From contig CM076669.1 of the NCBI GenBank assembly GCA_038496675.1, forward strand, positions 6,132,656 through 6,196,655: a DNA stretch of 64,000 bases. Direction: 5' to 3'. Within the stretch, counting starts at the first letter, position 1. Every line of letters begins with the position of its first letter. This stretch comes from Rachycentron canadum. Lineage: Eukaryota; Chordata; Actinopteri; Carangiformes; Rachycentridae. Below are positions 33,601 through 47,638 of this stretch, one piece after another. Position numbers and translations under genes: made by a program. Below the pieces are notes generated by a model. It worked only from the letters and a program-made list of their open reading frames with translations, did no database searches and was not told the DNA's origin.

Positions 33601-35989
33601 ACTTAACATTTATATTATTTTAACATTAAACTTAATCCTATTACATTCCTTATATTAATTATGCATACATGCAAATCATTATATAATTGCTAATTTATAT
33701 AACGTAAAAAAATCAGTTGGTTTTGCGCATATACATCTGGGTAACGTACCTTTAGTATATCATCATCAATCATATTTTGGTGTGAATGTGAATGATGAAT
33801 TTGAAAAAAGGCACAGCTGTTTGACCATAATCAAAATTTAAAACATGATGTATTTTCACTTATGTCTTGCCAAAAAGCAACATTTCTCACATCTAAAAAA
33901 AAGTGCATGTACATCACACAGGTGGCAGGAAAGTTTTATGGTGCTAAACAAATGAGCAATCAGGAAGCTTGTTCAAGATATTTTCAAGAAAGTAATTTTC
34001 AGAAGAGGAAGTGACATGCACATCCTACAGTTCCTGTATGTTGAGAATTATTCAGAGTAAAGATCATTGTCTTGCAGTAAAAGTGAAAAACTTAAGATGA
34101 GTATCATTGTGGGAGTTTCCCACCCTTATTCTCTCTGCCCCCTCTAACCTGAGCCAAGTGGGCATTTCCCACAATGTGGTCGCGTCTGTGTTTGTGCGAG
34201 AGAGATTTTTTTTTTTAAAAAAGGCAAAGGCAAATTGGCTAAAAAATGTGTGTTTAATTCCCAAATGAGAGTCAAAAAGTTTCTTTGGGGTTTTCTTTAC
34301 ACACATGGCTGATTTTCACAGTTTGAGTCTGTTTGGCTGCTTTGCAGTCTCCTTAAGAGAGTTTAAATTCTCTTAACCACAAGAGCACATTAAACACAGT
34401 AACAGCCCACTCTCTTTGATTCAGAGTGCTTCGTAAATACCTTTTAGGCCTGTACACCTCTCCTCTTACCAGGATTTACTGAAGCATAGGAACTGATAAT
34501 GGTTTAATTCATCGGGTAATACGACCCTCCTCGCTTTCTCTATTTGTCTCCACTTCTGTCTTATGTAACAGTATGCTGCCTGTGCAGACACACACAGTCT
34601 TGATGCGTGATGTAAGTTTTGTGTGCTACTTCAGGCTTTAAGTCAACTGGTGCTTTGGTTTTTATGCACACTGTTGTGAGCACTCAATCTTGTTGTGTCC
34701 TTAATAACTGTAGAAATGGCCCAGTTACTGTTGGTAGTTGAATCTGTTGTTTACAAGCTTTAGTTGATCAGTGTTTTACAGATACATTTATATGCCTCTT
34801 CAGTGGCCTTTATGGTCCTGCCCTGCCGTGTATTTATAGTATGTGTAAAAACTACATTGCTGTTTGTATATATAACAACACTGCGTGCTCACAATCCATG
34901 TCTCCGCTCTGCCTCAATGTGGCCAGCCACAGATTTATATGTTGTTCTGTAATTGACCCTTGTTTGTCTGCACCTTTTTTTTCAGAGGGATCTTTCTCCC
35001 AGCAAGTGAGAGGATTTGTAATGATGGAGCAGGAGGGCTGTGTGTTGTGTGTATACATTGGTGTGTGTTTATGTGCGCGTGTGTACACTCACTGACTGTG
35101 TGAGACTGTTGAAGTGATCATTATGACTGGGCTGTGTCCTTGTTTTTCTCTTTAAACGACCCTGCACGCTCTAAATTACACTGCGCTCTGTTCCACCATT
35201 GTGCCTGTGAGAGCGGTTGTGGGATTACAAGTAGCTCTGTGTGAAACAGGGCAAAGCCATTTGTTTCCTCTGTACACACTGTGTCATGCGTTTGCAGGTG
35301 TGTCAGACCTAAGTAAAGTGCAACTCCATGAAACAACTGCAGAAAACAGCTTATTAGAGTCATCCAGTCACAAAATAAATGTCCTACAGCACACCTGTGG
35401 CTCCCAATTCACTGTATATCACCTATAGAGGATGAAAAGCCTCTATTCCTTTTGTTTTCTTGCACCATTCACATGATTAGCTAAACAAGGTGGAAAGCAG
35501 CTTCTTCAAGCAATGTTAGAGTAATGAGCTGTAATCACTAGTGCTGCAATAATAGCAGTAATAAAATTTGACTCATGAAGCCTCTATATTAAATGGTAGA
35601 ACAGAGGTAATGAAGGACAGGATGAAGCAGCCAATAAGAATCACGATGCTACACAGGAATAAGCATCCTGTCATATCACCAGTTTGAATCCAGTTTGGCC
35701 TTGTGACATATCATCCCTCCATCTCTCTCCTCGGGTTTAGTAGGTTCAGGTCTAATGAACTCTGGCACGCTTGCCAGTTTAGCTCAAACTGTCAATCAAA
35801 GTTGAGTGTGGACTAAACAAACGATAAGGCCCAAGAGTTAGTTAATAGTGTTGATAACATATGTCAGACCTATGTGTCAGAAATATGGGTTTTGTGGGTA
35901 TTTACGGCTTTTGATTGTTTTTGTAAAAAGTTGAAAGGTTTTAATGTAAGAGAGTTACCAATTGTTATTCATGTATTTATTAATGCTTA
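30653..35989. other. Non-coding, AT-rich; no gene recognised
   Basis: About 5.3 kb of AT-rich DNA (particularly 31500-31620 and 33470-33700). No exon, RNA gene or repeat family is recognised. Confidence 0.45.
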
Positions 35990-36175
35990 CAACTCGGTCA
36001 GCACTGTCAGCTCACACCTCCAGGTACTCCAGCTTCCTCCCATAGTCCAAAGACATGCAGGTTTAGGTTAACTGGTGACTCTAAATTGCCCATAGGCCTG
36101 GTTGTTTGTCTCTGTATGTCTCTATGTGTCGGCCCTGTCTGGCAGCCTGTCCAGGGTGATGGACAACTCAGGAAA
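35990..36175 (+). mobile_element. Truncated copy of the fish SINE-like element
   Basis: 'AGTCCAAAGACATGCAGG', 'AACTGGTGACTCTAAATTGC', 'CTCTATGTGTCGGCCCTG' and 'CAGCCTGTCCAGGGTGATGG' are the middle landmarks of the family seen complete at 9018-9310. Most of the tRNA-like head is deleted and the (GGAT)n tail is absent. Confidence 0.8.
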
Positions 36176-38689
36176 GAATAAAGGTGTCAAAGGCAAGGTT
36201 TACACCCTGGCATCACTTCAGTGAATAAGGATGATCTGTAAAAGCTGCACCTTTAAATACCTGAAGTTGTGTGGCTGGATGCCTGGGAAATACAGTCGTC
36301 CTCCACCAACTCCCAAACCTGGACAGATTTCTGTTGGAAAAAACCTGATTGATTCTTTTTTTTGTTTGTCTGTCTTTATCACTCCCAAACAGTAGCTGAA
36401 ACACACTGACACTATGCTGCTGGAGGGAATACTGAGAAATCATGGTTGATCGTGCCCATGTTTTCTGGGCTTTCTGGAAGGATGTAGCAACAATCATCTT
36501 GGACATATACCTGACAGGCTGCAAAAAGATGATACCTCATAAAGATGTTGTTGGCAGCAAGTAAAAAAAAAAACCAACGAAACAAACTATTACAAGATGC
36601 TGGATTCAGACAAACTGTCCTACTGCTGGTTTCTGTTGATGACTGCTGGTGGCTTGTTCTGCCCCACGTGTCATTTTACTTTAGATAAGGCAGATTTACC
36701 TTGATTGACACATCATCCCATAACCTCATGTTTTTTTTTTTTTTGCTTGTGATTTGATTGAAATTGACGAATAAGAATAATACTACAGTGTAACCTTACA
36801 TGGACCAATAAGAGCCTGCCTACCAATCAATGTACTAATCAATCAACCAATCAGAGCTCAAGAATTCACACAACAATTATGACAAAGTTTTACACATAGT
36901 TAATATTTTATATGACTCTTCATAAACAGGGACATAACCTGAACCTGAGTGGCGAGGTGGTAATTTCAGTTTATTTCCTATAGTTCTGTTTCTGTGTATA
37001 TTTATTTTTTATATAAAAAAAGAATAAACCCTGTCACCAGATTACGAAAACATATGAAATGTCTTAATCACAGTCTTAAAGGAAACAAGACTGAATTGCT
37101 GTTATGCTATTCTGGTCATCCTGTTGTGTGTGAGGACCATTTGTTCTCTGCTTATCACCTGGGAAATGGCCTGAGGTGCAGTGGAAAAGATGAATCTCTC
37201 TTTCCTGTGTGTGTGTGTGTGTGTGTGTTTGTGTGTGTTTTCAAGGACAAAGTGGAGAAGAGCAGCACTTTCAATCAAAAAGGTGCAAAAAAAAAAAAAA
37301 AAAAAAATCACAATTGACCACCATTATGTTCCCATATATGTTAAATGATGCAGCTGACTACAAACAGCCTCTGAGCTGCAGTTGATGTAGTCCTGAAAGG
37401 CGCTGGATGTTTGTTTCTGTAGGCATAATTGGGGTAAATTAATTGCCTCTCATGCAATAACCTTCTAGATTGAATGAGCTTCTTGCTTTCCAATGCTGTT
37501 GGGAGCTCTGATTTCAAAAGCAGTTCTTAATGCAACCTGTGCAGATGAGTTAATGAATTGAAGGGTTTTATATTTCACCTCATTTTAGGGACTTGTTATT
37601 TAAAAAAATAATAAACTGACCGAACTGAACATAAAAGTAGTCATTACGTTTGATTCGATTTGGCCTTTTGCATTTTTAATAGCTCACTAATAATACTTGT
37701 GCATCTATTTAACAGTTAAATCAAGTGGGAAAAGCCCTAAAGCCCTCAAGTCCTAAATGGTTGAAAACAAGTACAGCCTACACGTTTGCAGCTGTATGTG
37801 TGAACAGGTTGCCAGAATTTAAGAAAATCCAGGACAGTTGGAGGCGATGAGAAGGGGGGAGATTGATGTAGATGGAAGAGGAAACAAGCGTCTTTTTGTT
37901 TTTGTTTTTTTTGCAATAGCTTTCAACCTTCTGGTGCAGTGGGATGCCACTTGCTGCATGCATGCACACACACACTCACATGGAGACACACACTTGGCAG
38001 GTTCCTAGACATTCACGGACAAGCTATTTTGATAGATCTGATGAATAGCACAGGCCAGAGAGTCTCATGGTTTAAATACCTTCTTGTGGCGGGTAATTGC
38101 ATGCAGCTGTGTGTGAACACGACTTGGCAGTGCACGTATGTATGTGTGTAAACCTTTCGGGTGTCTGAGTGTGTGTGTGTGATTGGCAAGGAGGAGAAGA
38201 ATTGCAACTGAGATGGAGGGGAAAAAAGGCAAACTTGTGAAAGAGAATGTGTAATTTTGTTTGAAGTTAGCGAGCAACAGATGGGGGGGGGGGCAAGAAA
38301 GTGACTGAGATGGAAGCAGACAGATAGTGAAAGATGCATTAACGGTATCAGGATCCACGGGACACACAGGTATTTATATGGAAATAATGTTCAAGTAATG
38401 AGCTGTCACAATCAGTAAAGGTGCCGGCGTGATGGATGTGGCCTCAACTATATCCTGAAAATGTACCAGCTGTACGAGGACTTCACTTCACTCATGAGTC
38501 ATCATATTTTCAGACACTGAATATGAATCTCTGTATTGTGTCTCAAGACCAACAAACCAAGTCCATGTGTAGCTGTTGTGTTTTTATTTTTCCAGTCTGA
38601 GGGACTGTTGTGGTTTGTCAAAGCATTTCTGGAGCATTAGCCGCTGCGTCTTCCTCGTTTTACCCGAAACAAGTTAAAAAAAAAAAAAG
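36176..38689. other. Non-coding; microsatellite patches
   Basis: Contains (GT)n at 37207-37230, an A-run at about 37287-37306 and a G-run near 38284. No exon is recognised. Confidence 0.45.
37207..37230. repeat. (GT)n microsatellite
   Basis: GT run. Confidence 0.9.
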
Positions 38690-38945
38690 TTTCACATCCT
38701 GGGAAATATCCTTTTTTCCTTTCTTCACAAGAGTTGGATGACAAATTGATACCACTTCAAATCTCTTATTTGTAAAGTCAATATGAAGTTGAAGCTGAGA
38801 GACAGTTAGTTTAACTTAGCATGATGGCGAAGGGGAAACAACTACTTTGTCAAACTGTGCCTGAGCCCTTGCTCCCAGTCTCTACGCTAAGCTAAAGTAA
38901 GCTAAGCTATTCCTTTTTGGGTTTCACATTACATAAAAAGCGTGT
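38690..38945 (+). repeat. MITE-like percomorph repeat, diverged copy
   Basis: 'CCTGGGAAATATCC', 'AGAGTTGGATGACAAATTGA', 'TACCACTTCAAATCTC', 'CAGTTAGTTTAACTTAGCAT' and 'GAAGGGGAAACAAC' follow the order of a common percomorph non-autonomous element. That element starts with a 'GGAATAGTTCGACATTTTGG'-like terminus, which is not clear here. It is the same family as the copies at 51025 and 63541. Confidence 0.6.
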
Positions 38946-41151
38946 GTAGAAAACATGTTGATGACCCGCTGACCTATAGATTTAGCTATGCAGTGACACT
39001 CGGATATTGATCCTCCAGTTTCCCCTTTGGGGACCATCCAAGTTTCATTTCACCTCATTATAGAACATCAGTGTCAGAGAAAAAATCTGTAATACAAAAA
39101 TTCAATAGCCTTGTTTTTGTGCCCTTTCACACCAAGAGAAACACACTAGTTCAAAAACAGCCACTGTGCCACTGTGAATCGTGCTGTATAAGGTTTTTAT
39201 CCTCCCATAGCACAAAGAAAACGTTAGCATTTAGAGGGTGTAAATAGGGTTGTTGATCAATACCAATGAATTAGCAATGAATCAATAGTACTGTGTCCCT
39301 ATAATGAGTTTTTTCCTTTTAAAGGTTGATTTCACTTTAACTATTTAATGGAATAGCGTTAAGAATATGTAATTCATGTATATACTGTCTGTGACTGACT
39401 ATAAAACTGAAGCCAAGAGAAACAGCTCACCTGGCTCTGTCCATTGTTGCATGACCCCTTACGCAACCACGGTGTGTTATTTTGAGTGTGAGCACAAACT
39501 TTTTACTGCAATTACAATTCTTCAATTTTTGCTAGATGTAGATAAAAAGTCACAGTTTTAGGTTAACGCCCCTTCAGAGCTTTTTGCTCTCCAGCGTTTC
39601 GAACAGAGGGGGGATTATTTTTCACATTTCTTGGGAAAAAGTCAAAACAATATCCATCCTGGCAAACGAGCCCAACACTTCAAACTGTTTTCTATAAACT
39701 CACATCACAATAGTGGGACCAGCGCCCGGTGTTATCTGAGGAGCTGCCCAGTTACTGTACCAGCACAGAAACTTAGTCTGTCCTTACAAAGCCTACAAAG
39801 AAACACATTTTTATTTTTAGTTTGTTTGCATGTTTTTAACACCACCACCGCTAACAACACCAACAGAAACATGGAGGCTTGTTAGGAAATTGACAGAAAG
39901 GACCAGTTTATTCAGGTTTGCAAAGAAGAATTCTCAATTGAACATTTATTTCTGTGGTTAAAATGTGCTTCAGGCATAGATTTGCTTCAAAATAATCAGA
40001 ATAGGACAGAAAATGTATTTATTTATATCGCTAGTATTGATTTGGAGTACATATTTTTCCAAATATAAAGGCCTGAAAAATCTCCTCTTTGTGCTTTTGA
40101 CAACATGTATCTGACTGTGTATATCTCCGTAAATCCGTTAATGCCTATATACATTTTACAGACTTTTCTTGAGCTAAGGAAGCGGCCCATTTTTTCAGCT
40201 TTGTCACAGTTCATTTGTTTTTGGTAACATAAGAGGTAAAGGAATTTTTCCCTGCCCACAAAGCATCATTTAATCCTGCAGTTTATCCAAATCATCAAAG
40301 TTTTCACCAGCGCAATGCAGAAAGCTTGAATTGGGTGAATGTGTGATCCTGTGGTCTGAGCAGTTAAATGGGATGCGGCAGTCCTGCTGACAGGCCCATT
40401 ACATCTCAGAGGGGGAAAAAAAAAGAGGTGGAGTACTTTACATGCCACGAGGAGACACAGCTGTATGGTGCTGCATTCATCAGATGTCTCTTTCCTCGTA
40501 AAAATACAAAAAATACCAAAATAAAAATATAAACAGGTCAGCTATTTAAGTAGCGAACATGCACGGCTCTCAGTAGCAGCTGTCATGAATTCATCCCAGG
40601 GCAGTTGTATGGCAGACTGGTTGCCATGGTGAAACACACTACGAACAGATGTGCAGATGTGGTAGTTTGCCTGCCTCTTCCATTACAGGCTTTTGAATGG
40701 TGTGAATCCATTCAAGTGACTATATGTAGATGAGGCCAGATGAGGCAGCCACCATTTTAAAAATCTGCTCAATGTTTTTTTTTTTTTTTTTTTAATTTTA
40801 TGGATCTCAACAAATTGCACTTATTTAACTGTAGTTTTTCAACTATTTGACTGGAAATGCAGTATTTTTCAATGTTTTTGTAATTTATTTTCCCATCTTT
40901 TTGTGATTTGCTTCAGTGCTGAAAGATTCTGGATAAATGAATGTCATCTTCTGTAACTTTGCATTGAGGTTTCCCCAACACAATGTAACTGATTTTCATG
41001 TCTTGTGGGAGCTCACCGAAGGCAGTCACTGATTGTTTAGAAATTTTGAAAACTGAGCAAGAGAGACAGAAACATGGAGAGGTCTCTGGATAAGCCAAAG
41101 CCTCCTGTCAGACCATATAAGGCCATGGCTCCCTGCTACTGCCCTGATGCT

Positions 41152-41188
<37 letters not shown>

Positions 41189-42129
41189 AACACAGACAAA
41201 CACGCCACCTTCACAGGGTAAATGCTTTGTCACAGCAGAGCTCTAATCAGCACAGACACAGTTTAGAAATGTTTGTAAGTTTAACACGGACACTGATGTA
41301 AATGTTTAGTTTGCATCCAAGTGGAGCTGTTTCTTTGTTTCTGTAGTGCACCTCTAAGAGCGAACTGAATTAAAAACTTTACTTTCAGTGCCTTCCCTGC
41401 TTTTCATCATAATGACTCTCACACTGATATCATTTTATCATGATTTCCACTGCGCCTGCATGGCTAATTTCCTCATGGAAGAGTGGATAATGAAGATGGA
41501 CTTGGTGTTGCTGTAACTGACCTGATGAGTTGCCAGATGATATTTAGCCTGAACTGACTCGGAGAATCACTGCACTCCATGTTCTGTGGTTAGAAGAAAA
41601 TCAGCTCGCTCTAAAATGCATTTGCCAAGTTGAACTGACCTCAGTGCTACGACTGAATTATCATGAAGAGAACAAATATTTCTCACAGTGAACAGATGCA
41701 GGCATCTGGCCTCACACATTTCAGAATAATTGTTGTTTCTTGCTCATTCAGAGTGAACCTCTGGCTGGGGAAGTGAAGATGAAAACGCTGGAGTGCGATG
41801 AAGGGCTGCTGGTTGACATCCTCTGACTGCTCAGGGAAATCTGAGCAAGAAATGCATCTGTTCCTCCATTGATGCTTTTCAGCAGCCATCACATGAGACA
41901 TGGATGCCCTTTGTAAAAGAGCTGAAGTGATAAGTTGATAGGAAGAAAAGTATTTTAATGACTAATTAATCATTAGTCATAAGTCATTTCTGAAGCATAA
42001 ATTCAAAACATTACCTGTCCCCAGCTTCTTGGTTGCAAAGAGAAGAGCTCAGCTGCTTTTCTAACAGCTCTTTGACCTGACAGTTGTTTGAATAATTCAG
42101 CAAAATGAGAAGATTTCTACTTTCATATA
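38946..42129. other. Non-coding; no gene recognised
   Basis: AT-rich with a T-run (40774-40792) and (CA)n at 41155-41184. The portion at about 41950-42080 may be a forward fragment of the 4651 repeat family. No exon is seen. Confidence 0.4.
41155..41184. repeat. (CA)n microsatellite
   Basis: CA run of about 15 units. Confidence 0.95.
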
Positions 42130-42270
42130 ATTATTTTTTTGTTGGTCTATAAAATGTGACACATTACCACAATTTCCTGCAACTCAAGGTGAAAATTGTT
42201 CAGCACATCTTCACATTTGAGAGGCTGGCACCAGCAACTATTGGCTTGATACTTCACTTGAACAGTTTTT
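42130..42270 (-). repeat. Diverged fish dispersed repeat (4651 family), reverse copy
   Basis: 'GTCTATAAAATGTGACACAT', 'CCACAATTTCCTGCAACTCA' and 'CTTCACATTTGAGAGGCTGG' match the reverse complement of the family seen at 4651 and 5455. Confidence 0.6.
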
Positions 42271-44033
42271 ACCTAAATAGCTGTTTATTTATTGTGGATT
42301 TGGAGTATTTCTTGAAAGAAGTGCGATGTGTCAGCTTTACTCCAATGAAAATGTGATATGTTTTATTTACAGTCACAAAGGTTAGGACAGTGCATGGGTC
42401 TGAAGACCTTCACTGCAGTTTCTCTCAGTAGATCTACAGTATAAATGCATTGACTCCCACCATCCACTCTATAGATTAGTTATCCCATTTAGATAGAGAC
42501 CTGGAGCTGACATTTCCCATCCCCGGTGCTACAGATCTGGGCTGAATCAATGTTGGGCCAGATGGATTTGTGGCTGGCTGCTGTTAAGTGGAGATCTAAA
42601 GCTTTCTGTCACTTACTTACTGTGAGCAGAATTGCCTTAGGAAGACACACATGCAGCTTATAAACACACTTAAAGGATTGTTTGCAGCTCTGCAGATTGG
42701 GACTGATTGGAAAAGCTGCAGTGGAAATCAATAGCAGCAGTGGTGAAGCAGACCACGGCCATTTCTTCATCCCTGCTTCTCTCTGTTTGATTAAAGAGAG
42801 GATGGAACGTCATCCACCTCCATCACTATCTTCCTGTCTCTGTCTGTCTCTTTTGTTGTGTCCACCAGTTTGTCTTGCATTGTGTTTTAAAGGGATTGTT
42901 CTCTGTTTGCCGACCTCCTCTCTCTCTTACTGTCTTTATCTCTTTTAATAATATAAGCTGAGGCTAAACAATTTGCCCAATCTTTTAATTTTGATTTAAA
43001 TAGCAATTATTTCTCGTAGATTAAAGCCCCAGGCCTGTATTGCTGGTCTCCCATCGTATTATAATAAGTTTGTGCCAAGCATAATTACAAATTTCTATCT
43101 TATATCTTTTTGCATGAACAGAGTGAGATGAAAATGATGCAGTATCTCATGATTTCATTTCTTCAAGGATTCAGCTGTAAAACAGTTAGCATCTAAATGA
43201 CTTTAAGTAGCATTTCATAGAAGAAATTACAGATGTAGCTCACATTTAGAAAGCTCTTACAGGAGCAGTATACCTGAGATCACTCACTATTTCAGAAAAG
43301 GTAATGGGGATGTTAAAAATGGCATCGTCTACATTACAGACAGTTGCATTTGTCCATTTATGCTAATAACTGCAGGGATATCATGTATATTTTGGTACCT
43401 GAACTGATGACAGCTCTGCACTTTAGCATAACAGCATTTAGCATCACAGCCTGAATCAACAGGCCGCTTCATAGTCCTGAGTCCTGTTACCCATGATTCA
43501 GAGCTTGTTAAGCTTGAAGCAATGATGTAATTAGTTTAAATGTTTAAATGGGAAGTTGTGATAACAGTAAATATCCATCAGTTGCTAGCCATTTGCAGCT
43601 GTACTTTTACCGCTACCACACAAGCTGCTAGCTAGCATTCTGAAAAATCTTGACAAAATTAGACATTAAAGGCAACCATCTCGGCTAAATGTTAATTGTT
43701 CAGACATCAGAAAGTACAAGTATAGAAATGTTTTATTTTGAAATCTCAAAATTACTATCAGTTGCAGTCATGCAACAGTAGCCAGTGATAGTTAGTTAGA
43801 TAGTCAAAAATTATCCTATAACCTAATGCTAGGTAATCTTTTCCTATAGACCTACAATAGAAACAAACTTTTTTTTATTGTAAATTTGATTTTAATTGTG
43901 ACCAAAATATGACCTTAATGGGGCTTTTTGTGATGGTGTTACTGTCTCTAAACCTTTAGCATATCTTAGGTATTTCTATAATTTTGTGATAAAGTGATTG
44001 AGTAGACATTTTGCAAAGGTAACTAACTTTGGC

Positions 44034-44067
<34 letters not shown>

Positions 44068-45092
44068 GAGTCCCCTGCTGATTTGCCATGATGACAGTTT
44101 TTATTTAAGTAGAAAAAAGAAATTCAGCTTTAGCAGTTATTCACATGAGGGTGCTCGTATCGGGGCTCCTTTTACAGTTTTCATCAGAAGTTGACTTTGG
44201 TAAAAGGTTGGAAATTAAGTAGGACTCTCGGGTCTCTGTACATTTTATAGTGGCCTAGCCATGCTCCTGTGGAAAAAAAAAAAAATCAAACTCTAGAGAG
44301 GTCACATAAGTGTTTTTCATATAAAATCACTGCAAAACTTTGTGCTGCTTCGGAGAGAAACCTGCCAGTTTGATGTGGAGTCTGTATTCCAATGGGCTTG
44401 TGCTGAGTATGAGGAGTCAGCTCAGGACAGAGGGGGGATGTTTCCATCTCTATTTAAGGAGGTGGACGGAGAGACAAACTGCCAGATTGTTTAAGACTTG
44501 GAAATAGATGAGCTGTTCTGATGAAGCTTTGCGTGCTTAAGTGGAAAGTGTACTCAGCTGTCTTCAGATGCTAGTATCATCTGGTTGTCTAACCCTGTAA
44601 CTTTATCTTTTTTTTTTCTTTTTTTTCCTCTCCTCCTCTTCTGTTGTTCTGTGTGGTAAGAATTTTGTAGCGTTGGATTTATTTTCTCTTTCTGCCTCTC
44701 ATCTTTCATCCTTCCTGCCCTACATCCTTTCATCCTGGTCAAGTGACATGATGGCTCATGAGTGAGGTCAAAGGTCAGGGGCATTTGGGTGTAAACAGTG
44801 TTCCCTACAGGGACAGTGGACATTTAAATTCTCTAGCTTGCTTATATTACTATAGTTCAAGGTGATGCAGGAATAAACAAGTCCAAGCCTAATGTAAACA
44901 TTAGTCTCCTCTACAGTGTGTAGAAGGATAACTATCCTGTTCATTACTTCAGCTCCTCCAGTCTGATCACACTGACCTGGATTCAGATCCAAAACCTGCC
45001 CCAAAATGTTCACAACACCGCACTTCCTCAACATCCTCTCCCATATCTGAATCTGTTTGTTGTGTATTTCCTTTCGCTTTTTCTCTCTCCAG
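42271..45092. other. Non-coding; no gene recognised
   Basis: AT-rich, with a 29-base A-run at 44037-44065 and a T/C-rich patch near 44607-44640. No exon is recognised until the candidate at 45093. Confidence 0.45.
44037..44065. repeat. Poly-A run
   Basis: 29 consecutive A. Confidence 0.95.
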
Positions 45093-45212
45093 CCGAGTAA
45101 CGAGCCCACAGGAAGACCAAATGATCAATGATCAAACTTCATCAATAGACTCCCTAAATCCCAACGGGGAGTGCTACAGCTATCGATTACATGTGTCTTG
45201 TTTTAATTATTG
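45093..45212 (+). CDS. Candidate 120-nt cassette exon upstream of ANKS1 exons
   Basis: A very strong acceptor (CTTTTTCTCTCTCCAG) and a strong donor (TTG followed by GTGAGT) bracket 120 nt. Only one frame is open throughout. It takes two bases from the previous exon, encodes 39 codons (starting RVTSPQEDQMINDQTSS and ending YRLHVSCFNY) and leaves two bases. That is exactly the phase required by the first ANKS1 exon at 53436, and the length is a multiple of three. Inclusion or skipping would therefore both preserve the ANKS1 frame. Mammalian ANKS1 proteins have no such insert that I recall. It could be a lineage-specific or alternative exon, or a cryptic one. Confidence 0.3.
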
Positions 45213-47604
45213 GTGAGTGTGTGTGAAAAGAGAGGGGTCAGCCTCACTTTCATCCACTACACATGTGTGTGTTTAACCCACTGCCCCCCACAGAAATACC
45301 CCTGTGTTCTGTTGTGCACCAGAGGACAGTTTGACCCAAAGATTAATTACTTCCTGTGATGAGAGTAGTGGCCTCTTCACCTATTGAACGTGTCAGCTGA
45401 TGTTTGTTCCTTTGAGGGCATTTGTCACGGACTGACTGGCCTTCCTGCATATTCATTTACTTAAGCTCTGCATATTTATTTTTATGCATTTATACAGTGA
45501 GCAGCCTCTCTCCATATTTCAGCATTCTCTGTTTCATTTTTATACATTTCACACTGTGTTGTCAGTGGCCCTGAGTCAAAACTTATGACTTTCAGCTTGG
45601 TGTTGTAAAGCACAGTTCCCAAACTTTTTAAAACTCTTGACACGTCACTACCTTTCGAACGGAAACAGTCAAACTATTCCTTGAAGTTCAATATAATCAG
45701 TAATTGCTACATCTGCTGCGTTTATTCTCTGTAGATGGGCTACTTTGGTTTTTCACAAGGGATTTTGATTTTCATTTGTTTTGAGATGTTTGGAAATCTA
45801 ATAACTGTAAACATCCCTTCAGTTTTTCATGTGCTAAAAGAAAGTAGAGAAAACAATGGGAATGAATAAATCTTGCAGCTCCCTTGGTTTGTCCTTTGGA
45901 ACCACTGTTCGAAAGATATGTGTACAGAGTTTCACAGAAACACCTGTTTTTGGTTTGTCCAGACCTCTGCCACTGACACATCTCTGTGAAGGCCTCAGCA
46001 ATTCAGCTGAATCTAGTGTAGCCTTTCCACATTCAGTTTTCCACACAAGTCCAACACAATTTGCCAATAGGGTCTTTCCCTGAAAACTAAAACTCTATTT
46101 TGAGGATTGTTAGCTGGAATGAACATTGACCTAATGAAGACATCCAGAAAAGGAGGCTCTGTTTATTCAGTGTGTTCGCTGTTTGTGTTTTTCAGCAGAA
46201 ATAGACCTAATTTGCATGTTGGACGTGCTCCCGTGCTGGGGGATACCACTGTACAACGTATTCAAATGAACAAAATAGCTAATGATGAGTTCTGTAGAGG
46301 GGAGCTGCAATTTTGTTGAAGATACAAAAACACATGAAGCAATTTTTTAAGGATGATTTCAGTAAATGAGAGATTTGCCAGAAGCTGATGGAGAGGGTGA
46401 GATCACAGAATAGCTGGAACTCTATCCTGTCAAATAATGAATTGTTTTCATGTGTGTTGCGAAATTGGCAATTAAGGATCTGCAGTTTGTTTATAATTCG
46501 AAATATTCAGCAAATACCCAAGTGTAGTAATAATAGCTGTTTTATGGTCACAAGCTCATGTGACGTAAGGGACAATTTATTCTGACAAACTGGGACTTCA
46601 TTTGATATTTTCTCCCTGTATCAACCATACTGTGGATTTACTCGTCACTATAATTGGTGCAGAAATAGAGCAGTGGAGAGTGACACATCTGTGAGGAAAG
46701 TGAGAGGGGAGAGAGGGAAACACCTCTCTCTGTGGAAGCAGTGCAAGATTGCCTGATGAACTGTCTGTGTGTGAATGGGATTTTCTTCATGATGTCATGG
46801 GAATAAGAAGTGAAAATGAGATTTCTGTCAGATTTCTGTGATGATATGATAATGCCTGACTAATACAGTGACAAGGCTGATATAAACAGACAATATTGTT
46901 TTATTATTGGTATTCAATACAGATATAAATATATGCAAATTTGACCTAGATTTTCTTAATTTAATTCAATATAATTGTATGTTGTTGTTGTATTTTTAAC
47001 TATTTGCATATTTAAATCATTCATTTAGAAGGGGGGGCCTCAAAGACAAGTCTTAGAACTAGAACAGAACTATGTGCACATTGTCTTTAAAGGGGCTTTC
47101 CACTGATCAGTTCCCCTGTGAGGAGGAGTACGACTTAGAGACAGTTTTATGATATCCGTTGGTTCTGGAGATTTTTTCATTTCTATTTCTGTTTCTATTT
47201 CTGATTGGGCTTGGGCTACAGAGCTCTACTAGCCATCACAACCTGCACAGAGCACTTTAAATAACTACATTTGAAATATCTTTGTTTGCATTTGTGTTGT
47301 GCGTTCAAACAAACAAGGCAATCTGTTTGTCGCAATCAAATGTAATTTTTGAAAACAGATATTGGTATCAATTCAAAATCCACAAATGCAGCCCCTTCTT
47401 AGACTATGCTAGTGTGTACGTGTATGCAAAAGTGTATGCGTGTGTGCATCCTTTGAAGTGCCTGGTTTGTCATTCATGAGCATACAAGCTCAGTTGTTTC
47501 TGCACACTCTGCCCTCCCCAACTCTCTGTATTTGCAAATATATTTGTTATATTTTGTCCTTTTTTGCAGATTATATGGTAAAGAGAAGAGTGAGAGAAAT
47601 AGAG

Positions 47605-47638
47605 AGAGGGAGGAAGCGAGAGAGAGAGAGAGAGAGAA
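47605..47638. repeat. (GA)n-rich tract
   Basis: GAGAGAGG...GAGAGAGA purine run. Confidence 0.85.
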
